64,000 nucleotides of DNA from Breviolum minutum Mf 1.05b.01 (GCA_000507305.1 DF239856.1:62001-126000), one strand, 5' to 3'; shown: positions 45,612 through 56,879, numbered from the stretch's first letter. Program-made: numbers and translations. Notes: generated by a model from the letters alone, not told the origin.

Positions 45612-45800
45612 TCAAGAAACTTGGAAGTCCTTATACTCATCATACTCTTGCCAGGTAGGTCGACGCTCATAGGACTGGTGCCGTTCATAGGGATGGTGTT
45701 GGTGCCGTGGTTTTCTCGAGGGACTTCTGTCAGACGACCGGCGAGGATTAGGGATCGGTTCCTTGAGCCAGTCCATCTTTTCCCGGACGTGCTTCATCAC
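45612..45800 (-). CDS. Candidate C-terminal exon, Arg/His/Pro-rich
   Basis: Reads REKMDWLKEPIPNPRRSSDR, then SPSRKPRHQHHPYERHQSYE and ends DEYKDFQVS with a stop. The composition resembles RS/RH-rich tails of RNA-associated proteins, but no family can be named. Confidence 0.4.
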   Translation of the reverse strand: MMKHVREKMDWLKEPIPNPRRSSDRSPSRKPRHQHHPYERHQSYERRPTWQEYDEYKDFQVS

Positions 45801-46050
45801 ACCTCACAAGGACAAGGACAAATATCAACTCCCACAACCGTGGCAAGGCAAGCACTTGACAAATAACTTCAGGCAAAGTGCAGGCACTTTTGTTGTAGAA
45901 CTTGGCATATGGCCCGGCTTCACCTGAGATCAGCACTCAGAAACATTGGTGTATCAATGCAAGCATCTTCGGATTCAAAAAATGTTGCCTGCCAAGAAAC
46001 GCCGCATGGTCGGGATGAATTCAAGCATCAGTTTAGTGCCCTGCTCGCTG

Positions 46051-47618
46051 TGATTGACCAAGCTTGCCACATTCTCGGCATCCAGGATTGAGTGATTGAA
46101 GCTAAACAGGAAGTGATTTGATTTAACAATGACTCTAGGCGTGTCATGCCTGAATACAGCAGCACATCTCAGTCTTAATGCCTAGTCAAGTGGCAATCCA
46201 ACAGGTGTCGTCGACATTCAGATCGTTTAAGGCGAGGTAAAGCTCTGGACTCCTTTCGAAGAGCTGTCCCTTCACCTTGAATCAGAAAGCATCTCAAGCA
46301 AATGAATTTCAGAGTCGGGAAACATGAGAAAGAGTGAAGCCAAAGCACCTTTTCGATGGCGTCCTCCCGAGTGGACATTTTCTCTTCCTGATGAAAGCGG
46401 CTGATGATAGGTTCCAATACTGCTGACAAAAGATTGCCATATTCAAGCATTGAGCATCAGCGGTCCTTTCGCTCTTTATTTCGTCGACGTCCACAGCTGG
46501 CATTCCGGTTTCTGGCGTCCTCAGGCATCTCCTCATATCAGGGTGTAATTTAACTGTCATAAACAGTATTTGTTGACAGACACAACGCAAACTTTAATCA
46601 CTGGACTGTATGATGTTGTCTCGGTCCTCGTCCGACGTCGAATCCAAAGAGATCCCCGTGCACCCCTCCTTGGGTGGCTTGGCACCCTTGGCCTTTTTGG
46701 ATGAAGGCGGCGCCCGACATGGCGGTCCACCACAACGCTGGAGAAATTCCTTGATGTCGTCGTCGTCCGGCTTGCGTACGTCGTCCCTGAAGTGTTGCAT
46801 GACTGCAGCACATCAAGGTCCAGGCTGATGATTCATCGACTCAAGATCAGACTGAGATGCAAACATCCCATAGTGCGACGCCAATGAAAAGTCGCAGCCC
46901 AAGATGATCGACGCAGCCACAACCGCTGCGGCACTGCGGTTGTTGCCATGGCTGCCTTAGTAGAAATTATTGGCAGAGCGAAACCATCATCATCAATGCA
47001 GGCAGGTCATGAACATCAAAATTAGTGGCTCCAACTCTGAATTCAATCATGTTTCATGTCACGCTGAAGACCGTGTTGACCTCCTTGTCCTTGTACGCCA
47101 TCATGTGGCTCCGGCAAATTCTCACAATCATCTCCACGCAAGGCCTTGCTGCACCTTCCTGGTTCAGCAGCAAGCCTTTCAGCGCATCAACATCCTCCGC
47201 AGGGTTGCCTCGAGAAAGTTAAACAAGTGACAGTTTTCAAACAAAGGCGACATGTTTGCCAACTCCGAGATGAAGACCAAGGCACCGTACCGCTTGTAGT
47301 CCCCATTTGCAGGGTTCGTCCATCCCGCCCGGACGTCGTACGTCAAGTGAAGCGCGTGGCTATAGCGCCCTCAGTGGTGGTTTCCAAGAGACAATCTTTA
47401 TGAGTTCTCAAGTGAGTTATGAGTCAATTCTCAAGTCAGCCATGTAAAGCCAAGTCACACTTGAGCCATCCCTGCATGCCTGCCCGGCCTTTCTTGCGGC
47501 CTCGGGAGGGGCAGCTGCTCTGGCACAATTCAACAATGACAGGTTCATCAATCCGATTCAGCAACCGAGCCACCGTGGTTGCCGAAGTCATATTCTTTCT
47601 CCTGGCCCCAGGCAACCA
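46051..47618. repeat. Duplicated locus, copy 1 (left flank of transposon)
   Basis: 1568 bp collinear with 57421-59000 (1580 bp). The 12-bp length difference equals one insertion, CATAAGCTTCGG, in copy 2, plus scattered substitutions. Confidence 0.95.
46175..47618 (-). CDS. Unidentified gene, copy 1, interrupted by the 9.8-kb transposon
   Basis: Minus-strand exons: 47618-47440 (MTSATTVARLLNRIDEPVIV, then CPSRGRKKGRAGMQGWLKCD), about 47365-47235 (TYDVRAGWTNPANGDYKRYG), about 47220-47050 (GNPAEDVDALKGLLLNQEGA), 46800-46598 (PDDDDIKEFLQRCGGPPCRA ending IIQSSD), and about 46450-46350 (EYGNLLSAVLEPIISRFHQE). In the empty-site copy the first frame runs on upstream through the insertion point (RLAITSSWLPGARRKN), so the transposon lies inside an open exon. 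No family is recognised. Confidence 0.5.
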
Positions 47619-47630
47619 CTTAGACGAGCC
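47619..47630. repeat. Transposon left terminal inverted repeat
   Basis: CTTAGACGAGCC; the first 11 bases are the exact reverse complement of 57379-57389. Confidence 0.93.
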
Positions 47631-47865
47631 TGTGTTTAGCTAAGACTTAGCAATGTGTTAGCCATTTTGCCAAGTCTTTGCAAGTCACAGCTATTTCACA
47701 ACTAAGTCAGACTTAAGTCTGATGTAACTTCTATAAATGAATTATTTATTTAGCTTATTTGCTAAGTCGTTACGATTTTCTAACCTAAGTGGGACAAAAG
47801 ATATACAGTTTAGCTTCCAATTTACTAACTGATAGCTATCTCAGATCTCTAGATACATAAGAGTT

Positions 47866-47940
47866 AGATAAATGTTAGCTATGTGGTTAGCTAAGGGGTT
47901 AGCTAAATGGTTAGCTAAGTGGTTAGCTAAGTGGTTAGCC
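47866..47940. repeat. Left subterminal array of 12-bp repeats
   Basis: Five to six units of (G)GTTAGCTAAGTG with small changes. Probable transposase-binding sites by analogy with CACTA elements. Confidence 0.85.
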
Positions 47941-48205
47941 CTCTGAAGAAAACCAAATGTTCACAATTTTTTCTTGCATTTTTAGATATTGTTTTGTAGA
48001 AAAATATGAATGCTTATAGCCAAAGAGGCTAGTGTGCAAGAAGCCTTCCTGGCTGCAGTTTACCTGGTTGTGTTGGATCTGAAAGCATCCAACACAGAGA
48101 GAAACAAATTGCTCAATGAATTCCCTTGACAGCCTTTTGGCTCCACTGGCTTCTTGAAGCCTCACCCTACCTGTGTTTCATGTTCAAAAAGTGCTTTTTC
48201 CTTGA

Positions 48206-48835
48206 ATGGAGCTTCCCTTGTCCATAAAGACAAGTTACACTTTGCAGTTTGAACATACAGGTCAGAAATGGTCTGTGCCTGATGACTGCATCAAAATGAT
48301 TGATGGCAAGGCTTGGCTGAGAGTCAGTGGTACCAAGTATGGGTTTGTCAAGCTGGCGATGGGTGATGCAATGCCTGGCAAGAATCCAAGCCTTGCAAGT
48401 TTTCCTCCTTGGAAAAATTTGCTTCAACAAAGGAATGACAAATCCCAGCAAGCCCCTAGCACCTCAGATTTGTTTGGAGATGAAGCAGAAGGTGGTCAAG
48501 TGAATAAGAAAAGGAAAAGGAAGCCACCTGCTACTCAAGATGGAGACAGTGGTTGCATTGAATTAGACCTGGGTGGCACACATGGCCTTCTCATTGCAAG
48601 GAAGGCTAGCAAGAGCAATGAAGACTTGGTGGTTCAGCTTGAAGCAGGGCAAGTTGGCAAGCTTTGCCAGTACTTGCATGAATCTTCCAAGGATGTGGGC
48701 TTTGAGCCAAGCAGAAGCTACAAGCGCAGTGGCAAGTTTGAAGGTGTGGCCAAAAAGAGAAGAAAAGCTGATGGTTTGGAAGTGGCTGACCAAGCTGAAG
48801 ATCAAGATTTGGAAGAGCAAGATGTGCAGGATTAG
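48206..48835 (+). CDS. Transposon ORF 1, hypothetical basic/acidic protein
   Basis: 209 codons from an ATG: MELPLSIKTSYTLQFEHTGQ at the start, a KKRKRKPP basic cluster near residue 95 (nuclear-localisation-like), a GGTHGLLIARKASKSNEDLV segment, a second basic cluster KKRRK near 190, and an acidic tail DQAEDQDLEEQDVQD. Position and features suit an accessory DNA-binding protein of the element, but no family is recognised. Confidence 0.6.
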   Translation: MELPLSIKTSYTLQFEHTGQKWSVPDDCIKMIDGKAWLRVSGTKYGFVKLAMGDAMPGKNPSLASFPPWKNLLQQRNDKSQQAPSTSDLFGDEAEGGQVNKKRKRKPPATQDGDSGCIELDLGGTHGLLIARKASKSNEDLVVQLEAGQVGKLCQYLHESSKDVGFEPSRSYKRSGKFEGVAKKRRKADGLEVADQAEDQDLEEQDVQD

Positions 48836-49148
48836 AGCAATGACAAATTTGTGCAAAGAAAAAAAGGAGATACATGGAAAGTACCAGTTTCCAGCCACTT
48901 GGCTTTGACCTTGTTCAAAAGCCATTTGTGGCTAGAGTCTAGGGAGACCTCACAGGAGACACATACAAGCCACAAGGCTGCTGTACTTTGACTTCAAAAC
49001 TATAGGACTTGGTATAGAGCATGTAAGCTTCAAAAAACTGCTAGTCTTGGCTCTAGACACCAAGCAACCTGTTCAACGAAGCTCAGCCATGCTGACCCCT
49101 TCTGTGCAAGCAGATCTTGAAAAGATCTTGGCCTCGACCTAGGGCAGC
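48836..49148. other. Transposon non-coding spacer between ORF 1 and ORF 2
   Basis: No convincing gene. It may contain an upstream exon of ORF 2 near its right edge. Confidence 0.5.
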
Positions 49149-50607
49149 TTGCAAAGTGGCAAAAGATCCAAAAGAAGCTCTGACCTTGCCTGGTACACTG
49201 TGTTGTCCTGCGACCAATTGGCTGTACACCCCTGCAACAGGGGAGGTAGTGGGGTGCAGCCATTTGAAGTCCACAAAAAAGGTGAGATGATAGTGAAAAA
49301 TGGAGCAGACCTTGGTCTGCTGGCTTCTTCAGTTTGCTTCGAACTAAGCCCAGCAGAAGCAAAGAGGCAGGAGCAAATGAATTTCAACCAAGCCTTAGTG
49401 AATGCTTCAGATGGTTTGCTTCACTTCTCTGGCAAGGAAAAGTTTGGCACAGTGGCAAAAAGCCACAGCAGCCAGTTTGTGAAAGCCATTTTGCATGGCT
49501 GCAAGACTCCAGGCAGCTTGGGGGTCAATGGCTGCTTGTGCAAGGAAACTTTGTGCAGGACTGATGATCAATTGAAGCATATGGTAGAAGTTGGTTGGCC
49601 ATGGCTGATTGTGTCCTTCAAAGTTGAAGAAGCCCTGCCATCCCTGCCTAGCTTGGCTACCTTGGCATGCAACAGTACCAACAGCAATTTCGAAGCATGT
49701 GGTGAACTGGAACTCATGAGCCATTTGACTTTGGAGGCTGCTAGGCATGGCAGTGGTATGGACTGGGATACTGTTAGCTGCAGCATTTGCACAGGTGGAT
49801 CAGTGGCAGCATATGCAAAAAGCATTGGGCAATATGTGAAGCTTTACTCTGGAGGTCCTGGAAGCCCACTGGTTCACTTCTTAGTTGCCTTTGCCAAAAG
49901 CTATGCAGCCAAAGTGACCTTGGGACAGGAGTTTGTTCAAGGTGTGGTGCACACCCAATTCTTGCAGACCAACTTGCTGCCTTTCACTCGACTGGCTTTG
50001 TTCACAGCAAATTTGGCTTCACCTGAGAACAAGGTGATTGATGGGTATGGCCCGCAGACTTCTCTCCAGAGGAGACATTGACAGAATGAAGCAAAAGAAG
50101 CTTTTGCCAGAAGTCTTGAAGATGGAGGCCATGCTGGAAAATGCTTGGCAGGAAAGTGCTGACCTTGATGAGTCCTTGAAAGCCAGGATCTTTGGAAAGC
50201 TGTGTGGTCTGGCACCTTGGCCTGGATGCAAAGAGCACCCTTTGAACTTTGGGCCATTGCACATTCCATGGAGGAATGACCACCCCTCAGTGTTCATCTG
50301 CACCTCTTTGTGTGAGAGACTTTACCTGAAGTCCCAATACCTCACAAAAGAGTTGGAAGCGCGCACTGCTGAAGTGAAGGATCTGGAGGACAAGCTGGAG
50401 GAGCCCAGGCAGCAGTTGGAAGTGGCAACTTCAATGCTGCAAGCTGAATGGGATCCTATGCAGGTGGAATCTGGACCAGCCTCCTCCTCTGGAGAGTATG
50501 TCTTTGTGCATCCCACAGCAAAAGCAGCTGCAAAGGCCAAGAGCATGCCAGAAGCATCCCCACAGGTGACTTGGATTCATTTGTGCAGTTTATATATGAA
50601 GGCTTGA
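49149..50607 (+). CDS. Transposon ORF 2, hypothetical protein with apparent +1 frameshift
   Basis: The first frame (to 50081) includes FSGKEKFGTVAKSHSSQFVK, CKTPGSLGVNGCLCKETLCR and SGGPGSPLVHFLVAFAKSYA. It stops just after ENKVIDG. Skipping one T after the GGG codon near 50043 continues smoothly as MARRLLSRGDIDRMKQKKLL to 50607, with a predicted coiled coil (TKELEARTAEVKDLEDKLEE). The C-terminal end at PEASPQ has a GT donor at about 50564, so more exons may follow. The family is unknown. The first codons may be preceded by another exon around 49080-49150. Confidence 0.55.
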
Positions 50608-50644
50608 AGACTTAGTATTTGACAACTTTAATCAATGAAACCAA

Positions 50645-50765
50645 TGCTACAGCCGATATGGCTACATTTGCTACAGCCTATTTGGCTACCTATAATGCCA
50701 CAGCCTATATGGCTAACCAATTTAGTTTAAGCCTTTTGGCTGCACATCACATTGAAATCAGCTGT
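50645..50765. repeat. AGCC-loop-GGCT mini-hairpins, block 1
   Basis: Four units such as CAGCCGATATGGCTAC, CAGCCTATTTGGCTAC and AAGCCTTTTGGCTGC, each a 4-5 bp stem with a 4-6 nt loop. Confidence 0.9.
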
Positions 50766-51339
50766 TGAGGCTACAGTTATTGGCAATCCAAGCTCTTCAT
50801 CATAAAAAAATCAAAAGAAGTATCACTCAAGACACTCCAACCACTATCCTATTGTGTTGGGATGTTTTCTGAAATTCTTTTTTGAATCTTAAACCTTTGG
50901 AAATGATCTCCAGGGAACCTTATATGGTTGTTGTCTTGAATCTGAGGTAAACCACAAGACAGGCTGGAAGAACAAGTGCGGAGCTCTCATGGGAGCTTAT
51001 CTACGTTGGGATGAGCAGGAAGTGCAGAGGTTGGTCAGCAAGTGCCTTGCTCTTCAGAAATTACTTGAGGTTTTTTGTTTCTTTTAGAATCTGACTTGAA
51101 TATGAAAGGTGAGTCTGGACTCTTCATGGAAAAAAACATCAACTTGTAGATTTCCTGGATTTACACAACCCTTGCTGTTGCAAGCCTGTACTTCTGCACA
51201 TCAGGTTCATGGAGAATCCTGAGATGCAGCAAATTGTGCATGAGCACAATGACAAGATCAGTAAGGTTGGCAAGGATCCAACAATGGATTACTGACAGCA
51301 GTTCATGGCATAATGATGGCCTATAACAAGAATGAATTC

Positions 51340-51620
51340 TATTTTTGAAAAAACAATACTTGAGAATTTCAAAGAATACAAAAAAACTTACAAATTCAGA
51401 ATCTGAATTTTGGATACCAAGAAAAAACCTCAAAATTACAGAATACTGAATTTTGGTATACCAAAAAGAAGACCTCAAAATACTAGAATACTGAATTTTA
51501 GGTAGTACCAAAAACAAAGACNAATTTTGGATACCAAAAAGGGACCTACAAAATTCAGAATCTGAATTTTGGAATACCAAAAAGAGACCTACAAAATTCA
51601 GAATCTGAATTTATGTTTTT
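51340..51620. repeat. AT-rich tandem repeat with palindromic AAATTCAGAATCTGAATTT cores
   Basis: Four to five units of about 50-60 bp (ACCAAAAAGRGACCTACAAA, then the 19-bp palindrome, then TGGATACC). One n at 51522 falls inside, consistent with difficult assembly. Confidence 0.85.
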
Positions 51621-51899
51621 TTTTGAAAATCTATTAGTTGATCCAATTCAATATTCCTAAGGTGAAAATCTTATTGGGTAGTCTGTGAATTCTATATCCA
51701 AGGCCATCAAGTGTATCGCCAAATTTGGAAAAATACCTCAGAACTAGTCATCAGGCTTTGATGTAAACACTAGCTGGCATTCAGTTTTTATATCTATGAT
51801 TAATGTTTCATGGTGTTTTAGTTTGTTTTGCAAGCCTTTGATGACTTGAGTTTTTGTATGGATGTCCCAACTGCTTCTTGTGACAGCATGGAGAAAAAC

Positions 51900-52095
51900 T
51901 GTTGTGAGCTTTAGCCTGTTTGGGCTACTTTCTTTCAGCCTGCAAGGCTACAATTCAGCCATCATGGCTACATTTATTGAGCCCTGCTGGGCTTCTGTAC
52001 ATGTTTCCTTTTTTTTAGCCTTTGAAGGCTGCAGATCAGCCATGTTGGCTACACTGTTTCAGCTTTACTTGGCTACTCTACTTTTAGCTGCTTTA
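51900..52095. repeat. AGCC-loop-GGCT mini-hairpins, block 2
   Basis: About eight units in under 200 bp, for example AGCCTGTTTGGGCT, CAGCCTGCAAGGCTAC and CAGCCATCATGGCTAC, spaced 20-25 bp. Confidence 0.9.
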
Positions 52096-52423
52096 GCTGG
52101 GGTTGCCCATATTCATGCGCAAGGCTGCCAATGCATTATTTCAGAACTTGGGAACTCACTGCTGCATTTGGGATCTAGAAGGACTTGGGGAAGTCCTGTG
52201 GGTAGGTAAGACATACTTTACAGCTCAAAACTGCTTAGATTGCATATTTCCTGATGCTGGAAAAAAAGAATCAAAAGACATCTCATAAACAATCTGGTGA
52301 ATGTACCAAACCAAAACAAATAAATAAAGCCAGTAAAAACATTTCTCCTACAAGTAGTCTTCATCCTACACTTTTTGGAAAAAGGATTCCCAAATTTTGA
52401 TCCAACTAGGGCAGTCCCCAGCC

Positions 52424-53938
52424 ATGTGGACTGCAGATGATGTCAAGTCAGAGATGGTTAACATCAGCCAGCTTTTGGCTGCAAGGAGAAGTGCTACTGG
52501 AGATGAAGATCTAGAGGGTGAAAAACAACAGGAAAAGAGCATGGTGCAAGGGTGTGCTCAAAGAATCAAGCTCTTAGCTTCCATGTCATTGCTGGAAGGA
52601 AAGATGCTGTACGAAGCTATCCAGGAATGTGATCTGAAGGATGACTTGAAGAAGCTACTCAGGTCAGCTTTAGACACCAAACTTGCTGCTGGTACGAATG
52701 CCTATGATGACAATGTAGTTCTCAGACCTCAGATGCTCACCAGCATTAGTAACTATATGACAAAGAATGACTGGAAGATTCTGGACAACCCTTCCAGCAC
52801 ATATGTCGCAAAAACAAATGTCATAGTGAGAAGGTTGAAACTATGTGGAGTGAGGAGCCTTCATGAACAAACAGCCAAATATGGTGTGGCCTTGCTACTC
52901 ACCACACTTAGCCAATTACCTTCCTACAAGGTGATTCACCAGATGTTGGTCGAGTTCAAACAAACTTTCCACAGAGACTTGACTAAAGTCCAGGTTCCTT
53001 TCTTGAGAACATATCCTGAGAATGTGGAGGACTTGCCTGCAGCCATCACTGCAGTGGCTTTCACTGAAGAAGACCCTGTAGAACCCAAGCACTTGGAGAA
53101 CTTGGTGATCATTGCAGAGAACCATGTGCCCTTGAGGCAAACCAGTAAGCTCATGAAAATGGACAATACTTCAATGGAGTTGCCAAAGAACAAAAAGAAC
53201 CAGGATACCAACAAGAGTATGTCAAGCACACCAAGTCCAGCAGACTTCCTGGGAAACAACATGGAAGGATTTGGTGCTTTTGGACAAATGGCTATGATGA
53301 TGCTGCAGAGGGCACAGCAGCAAAGAAATCAAACACAAGGAACTTCTGAGACAAAGATTTCTATCACACCAAAAAAGCAAAAGGAAATTGAGGATGGCAA
53401 CCACAAGGCCAACAAGGACCCTGCTGTGGTTGCTAGTTGCAGTGGTTTTCAACCTCAAGGAAGGAACTTGGCATTGCTGGATGCCAAGAAAGAAGATGGA
53501 ACAAGTCAGCCAGAGAAAGCTGAGGAAAAAACTACTCAAAAGACACCTGCAGAGTTTGAAGAAGAAACCTTTGCAGCTTTGGTGCAGAGAAGTGAGCAGA
53601 AAAAAGAAGTCAAAAAGGAAAACAGCCAAAAAGGGAAGGGACAGCAATTGGCAAAGGCAAAGGCTAAAGCCAAAGCAAAAGGGAAACCTGCTGTGATGAA
53701 GAAGCCATCTGGCCAGCAGCAGTCCTATGAAATCCCAGGTTGGAGACCTGAAGACAATGAGGTAGGGAAGAACACCTACACCTCAAGGCACTGGCATGGA
53801 GCCAAAAGCTTTGCAACCAGAGTGCTGGGATGGAATCCTGAGCAGTCAAAGGCCTATGCAAAGAAATTCAGGGACAAGGCAGCCAGCATCTATGACCAGA
53901 AGCACCCAACTGCAGTGAAGAAGGCAAGGACAGCTTAG
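52424..53938 (+). CDS. Transposon ORF 3, lysine-rich hypothetical protein
   Basis: 504 codons from an ATG at 52424. The N-terminal part is helical (DDVKSEMVNISQLLAARRSA); the middle has KVQVPFLRTYPENVEDLPAA. A low-complexity linker (Met/Gln-rich, then KEVKKENSQKGKGQQ and AKAKAKAKGKP) leads to a compact C-terminal block, RHWHGAKSFATRVLGWNPEQ and KKFRDKAASIYDQKHPTAVK, that looks like a small basic nucleic-acid-binding domain. By position it could be the element's TnpA-like DNA-binding protein. This is inference only; no family is recognised. Confidence 0.65.
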   Translation: MWTADDVKSEMVNISQLLAARRSATGDEDLEGEKQQEKSMVQGCAQRIKLLASMSLLEGKMLYEAIQECDLKDDLKKLLRSALDTKLAAGTNAYDDNVVLRPQMLTSISNYMTKNDWKILDNPSSTYVAKTNVIVRRLKLCGVRSLHEQTAKYGVALLLTTLSQLPSYKVIHQMLVEFKQTFHRDLTKVQVPFLRTYPENVEDLPAAITAVAFTEEDPVEPKHLENLVIIAENHVPLRQTSKLMKMDNTSMELPKNKKNQDTNKSMSSTPSPADFLGNNMEGFGAFGQMAMMMLQRAQQQRNQTQGTSETKISITPKKQKEIEDGNHKANKDPAVVASCSGFQPQGRNLALLDAKKEDGTSQPEKAEEKTTQKTPAEFEEETFAALVQRSEQKKEVKKENSQKGKGQQLAKAKAKAKAKGKPAVMKKPSGQQQSYEIPGWRPEDNEVGKNTYTSRHWHGAKSFATRVLGWNPEQSKAYAKKFRDKAASIYDQKHPTAVKKARTA

Positions 53939-54044
53939 ACAACAAACTCCAGTGGCAAGACAAACTTGCTTAGAACTGCACTTGTGCTTGGCAAAAGAAA
54001 AAATAGAATCGGATTTGAACATAGCTATCTTGAATAGATATATT

Positions 54045-54300
54045 TTTTTTTCAAGCCAATAAAGGCTACATTTGAAAAAGAGCCAATAAAGGCTAATCAT
54101 GTGACAGCCCTGTATAAGGCTACACACTAAAGCAGGCTAACTGGCCAGACTTGAGCACAGCCACCCACAAAACATTCTATGAACAACACAAAGGAATGAG
54201 GCCCCTACAGCACTGAAAACAAAATGTCCTTTCCTGACATGCAAATGGCACAGCCTTTGGGCTACATAAAGTCATACAGCCTGTAGGCTACACATGTGCT
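54045..54300. repeat. AGCC-loop-GGCT mini-hairpins, block 3
   Basis: Units include AAGCCAATAAAGGCTAC, GAGCCAATAAAGGCTAA, CAGCCCTGTATAAGGCTAC, CAGCCTTTGGGCTAC and CAGCCTGTAGGCTAC, lying between ORF 3 and the transposase. Confidence 0.9.
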
Positions 54301-54628
54301 TGTGCAAATAGAAACAAATACTTGTGGATAAAGTATTCAAGAAAGTGGTGCTAGGATGCAAAAGCTTTTGCCACCAATGAATATTGATCATTTTGTCAGT
54401 TCTTTGCTTGCAAGTGGCTTTGGCCCAAATAAAATTCAATGTGTTTAGGCAAAAGAAACTTTCTTTCAAAACTGGAGACTTTTTTCAAAGGCAACCATCA
54501 GCAACACTACATTGCATTCAAAAGTGTTATGCTACTACATTGCATTCAAAAGTGTTGTACTGAAGAGCTATCAAACAAACACTTTGACATTTTTCACCTT
54601 TCCTGGTAAGAAACACAGCTTCAAAGCC

Positions 54629-56819
54629 ATGGAAGCAAAAGCAAGCAAGCTGGCAAGAATTGATGGCTTTAAAAGGTCACTGCCCTTTATGACTGCTACA
54701 GCCTTGGCAGCAGTTGTTGATAAGATCAAGCAAGAAGGTCTACCACCTGTGGGCAACAGAAAAGTTTTTACTGCTGCAGCACTGGCTGGCTTGCAAGACA
54801 AAGGATATGGACAAGTGATCACAACAATGAAGGTGCATTGCAAAGATGGGAGCTCTAGAGACTTGTATATGGCAAACCCACTGGCTTTGCTCCAAGCTGC
54901 TTACAGCCAAGGGGGGTCCTACTACAACTTAGTGCAGGCTACACTTCAGAAGCACCCCAGCAATTTGAACAAATGTTGGGATGCCATCTTCTACATGGAT
55001 GAGGTGCAGGGTGGCAACCCACTAGGGGTCCACCAAAACAGGGAGTGCTGGGTCCTGTACTTTTCCTTTGCACAGTTTGGCCCAGTGGTCTTGCAGAGAG
55101 AAAAAAGCTGGCTCACTTTGCTGGTGGAAAGAACAGTGAAAGTTCAAGAGTTACATGCAGGAGTGTCCCAGATATTCACTGCAGTGATGAAACAATTCTT
55201 TCTACATCCTGGCTGGGATGTTGGTTCTGGGCTGCTTCTCAAAGGTCCACCTAATGGCATCAATGCCAGACTGCACATTCAGCTTGGGGCTGTGCTTCAA
55301 GATGGAGGTGCCCACAAAGCAGTTTTCCATGCTAAGGGAGACAGTGGAACTCGAATGTGCTTCTTATGCACTAACTTGGTTGCTGATAGATCGCGTTTGG
55401 TGGATGGTGAGAACCAGCTTACATGCAAGTTGCTCAGCAGGTCACAACTTTGTATGGCCAATGACAATGACATAAAAAACACCATTGCCAAGATCAAAAG
55501 AAACAGTGCAGAGATGAGTGTGGAGCACTTCAAGTTATATCAGCAAGCTACAGGGTTTAACTTTGAACCCTTTGGGCTACTTTTCTGTGCAGAGTTGGAG
55601 CATCACATTTTTCCAGCATCACAATATGTACATGATTGGATGCACACACTGGTGGCAAATGGAGTCTTCCATACTGTTTTCACTGCCTGGCTAGAGGCTG
55701 CCAATGGCCACTTGGACATCTACACGGAGCTGGAGAAGTACTTTGACCTTTGGGTGCACCCAGTCTCAAGGAAGCTTCAGCACTTGTTCTCACCCAAAAG
55801 GAAGAGCAGCAACAAGGAAGCAGGTGTTTTCAAGTGTGATGCTAGTGAAGCATTGAGCCTGGCACCCATTCTGTGTTTCTACATACAGAAGACTTTCCTG
55901 CCAGCCAATGTTTTGGTTGCAGAGTGCAATGTCCCTGGACAGATTTTAGATAAGTTTGCTGCTAGATAAATGTTGTTTTTGTCTTTGCTGATATACTGGA
56001 ACTTTCTTTCAGCCTTTAAGGCTACAATTCAGCCATCATAGCTACATTCAGTTTGGAAAAATTCACTGGTGTGCATAATCCTTCCACAAGGTTGTGCTGG
56101 CAGTGGTGAACTTGATTGAGCTGGTACAAGCAACTTCTATGGTTTCTATTGCAGCTGAGAGCATCAAAGAGTCAGTAGATGAGTTCTACAGGGCTATGCT
56201 GGCAGCAAACTGGGAAAACCATTCCCACAGCAAAATGCACTGGCTGTGCCACTTTGATGCTCACCAACAGAAACTGGGTTTTCTTCCATCCTGTTATGTA
56301 CATGAGCGGAAGCATAAGCAGGTAAAGAAATTCTGTTCCATCACCTTCAATACCTGTACCTATGAATTCAGCATTCTGAAGGAACTCTGTGCTGAAGACT
56401 TGCATGGTTTGCTGGAGGATGGGGCCTTCTGGACACATGCTCGACTGCAACACAGAAGCCTCCCTACCAAGAAAGTTTTACACCTCTTGCAAGACCATTT
56501 GGCTTTTTCAGAATTGTTCACTTGCTCTGTGGCTTGTTTGAGCCCTGCAGGCACAGCCAAAAAAGGTGACATAGTCCTTTTTGGTTCAATGTCTGCTGGC
56601 AAAGTTGTTTTGCACATTGAAGTTGACAAGGAGGTGTTGACTTTGGTGTCAATTTGTTCCTTCCAAGGCTATGATGCTGGCACTTGCTCAGGAAAGTGGC
56701 AAATGTCAGATGAGCATTTCTTTGTGTACACATCTAGCATAAAATGCGCCTTGGTCTACAAGGAACTGCCAAATGGCACAATTGTGGGATTGGTTCCACT
56801 AGCATTCAGGCCAAAGTGA
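54629..56819 (+). CDS. Transposon ORF 4, putative DDE-type transposase with one intron
   Basis: Exon 1 is 54629-55930 and exon 2 is 56091-56819. A GT donor after VLVAECN and an acceptor CCACAAG join in frame to VVLAVVNLIELVQ, giving 676 residues. Exon 1 carries IFYMDEVQGGNPLGVHQNRE followed by a strand (candidate first acidic residue D), a Cys pair in GDSGTRMCFLCTNL, and FPASQYVHDWMHTLVANGVF. Exon 2 has LPSCYVHERKHKQVKKFCSI (candidate distal E with H and K). This block order is shared with large multicopy dinoflagellate proteins and with RNase H-fold transposases of CACTA- or KDZ-like groups; the exact superfamily is uncertain. The intron contains AGCC-loop-GGCT hairpins. Confidence 0.72.
55985..56065. 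repeat. AGCC-loop-GGCT mini-hairpins inside the transposase intron
   Basis: CAGCCTTTAAGGCTAC and CAGCCATCATAGCTAC lie within the proposed intron 55931-56090. Confidence 0.85.
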
Positions 56820-56879
56820 CCCAGAAGAAAAAGCATAGAAGAATCAATCATCTGAACTGTAGGAATGGCTTGTATTTTG

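Larger units (their letters stand above)
23760..46800. repeat. Field of dispersed GTCCGACGTC motifs
   Basis: Dozens of copies of GTCCGACGTC or near variants (GTCTGACGTC, GTCCAACGTC, GTCCGACGATC), singly or head to tail with the palindromic core GACGTC, in introns, exon edges and exons. The field resumes at about 58000-64000. I see no comparable motif in 1-22700 or 47619-57389. Confidence 0.9.

Noticed and set aside
47641-48205. Gene at the transposon left end
   Set aside because: Only subterminal repeats rich in TTAGC and GTTAGCTAAG are present.
51862-52209. 115-codon frame inside the transposon
   Set aside because: It is a run of AGCC-loop-GGCT hairpins; the hydrophobic product has no protein character.
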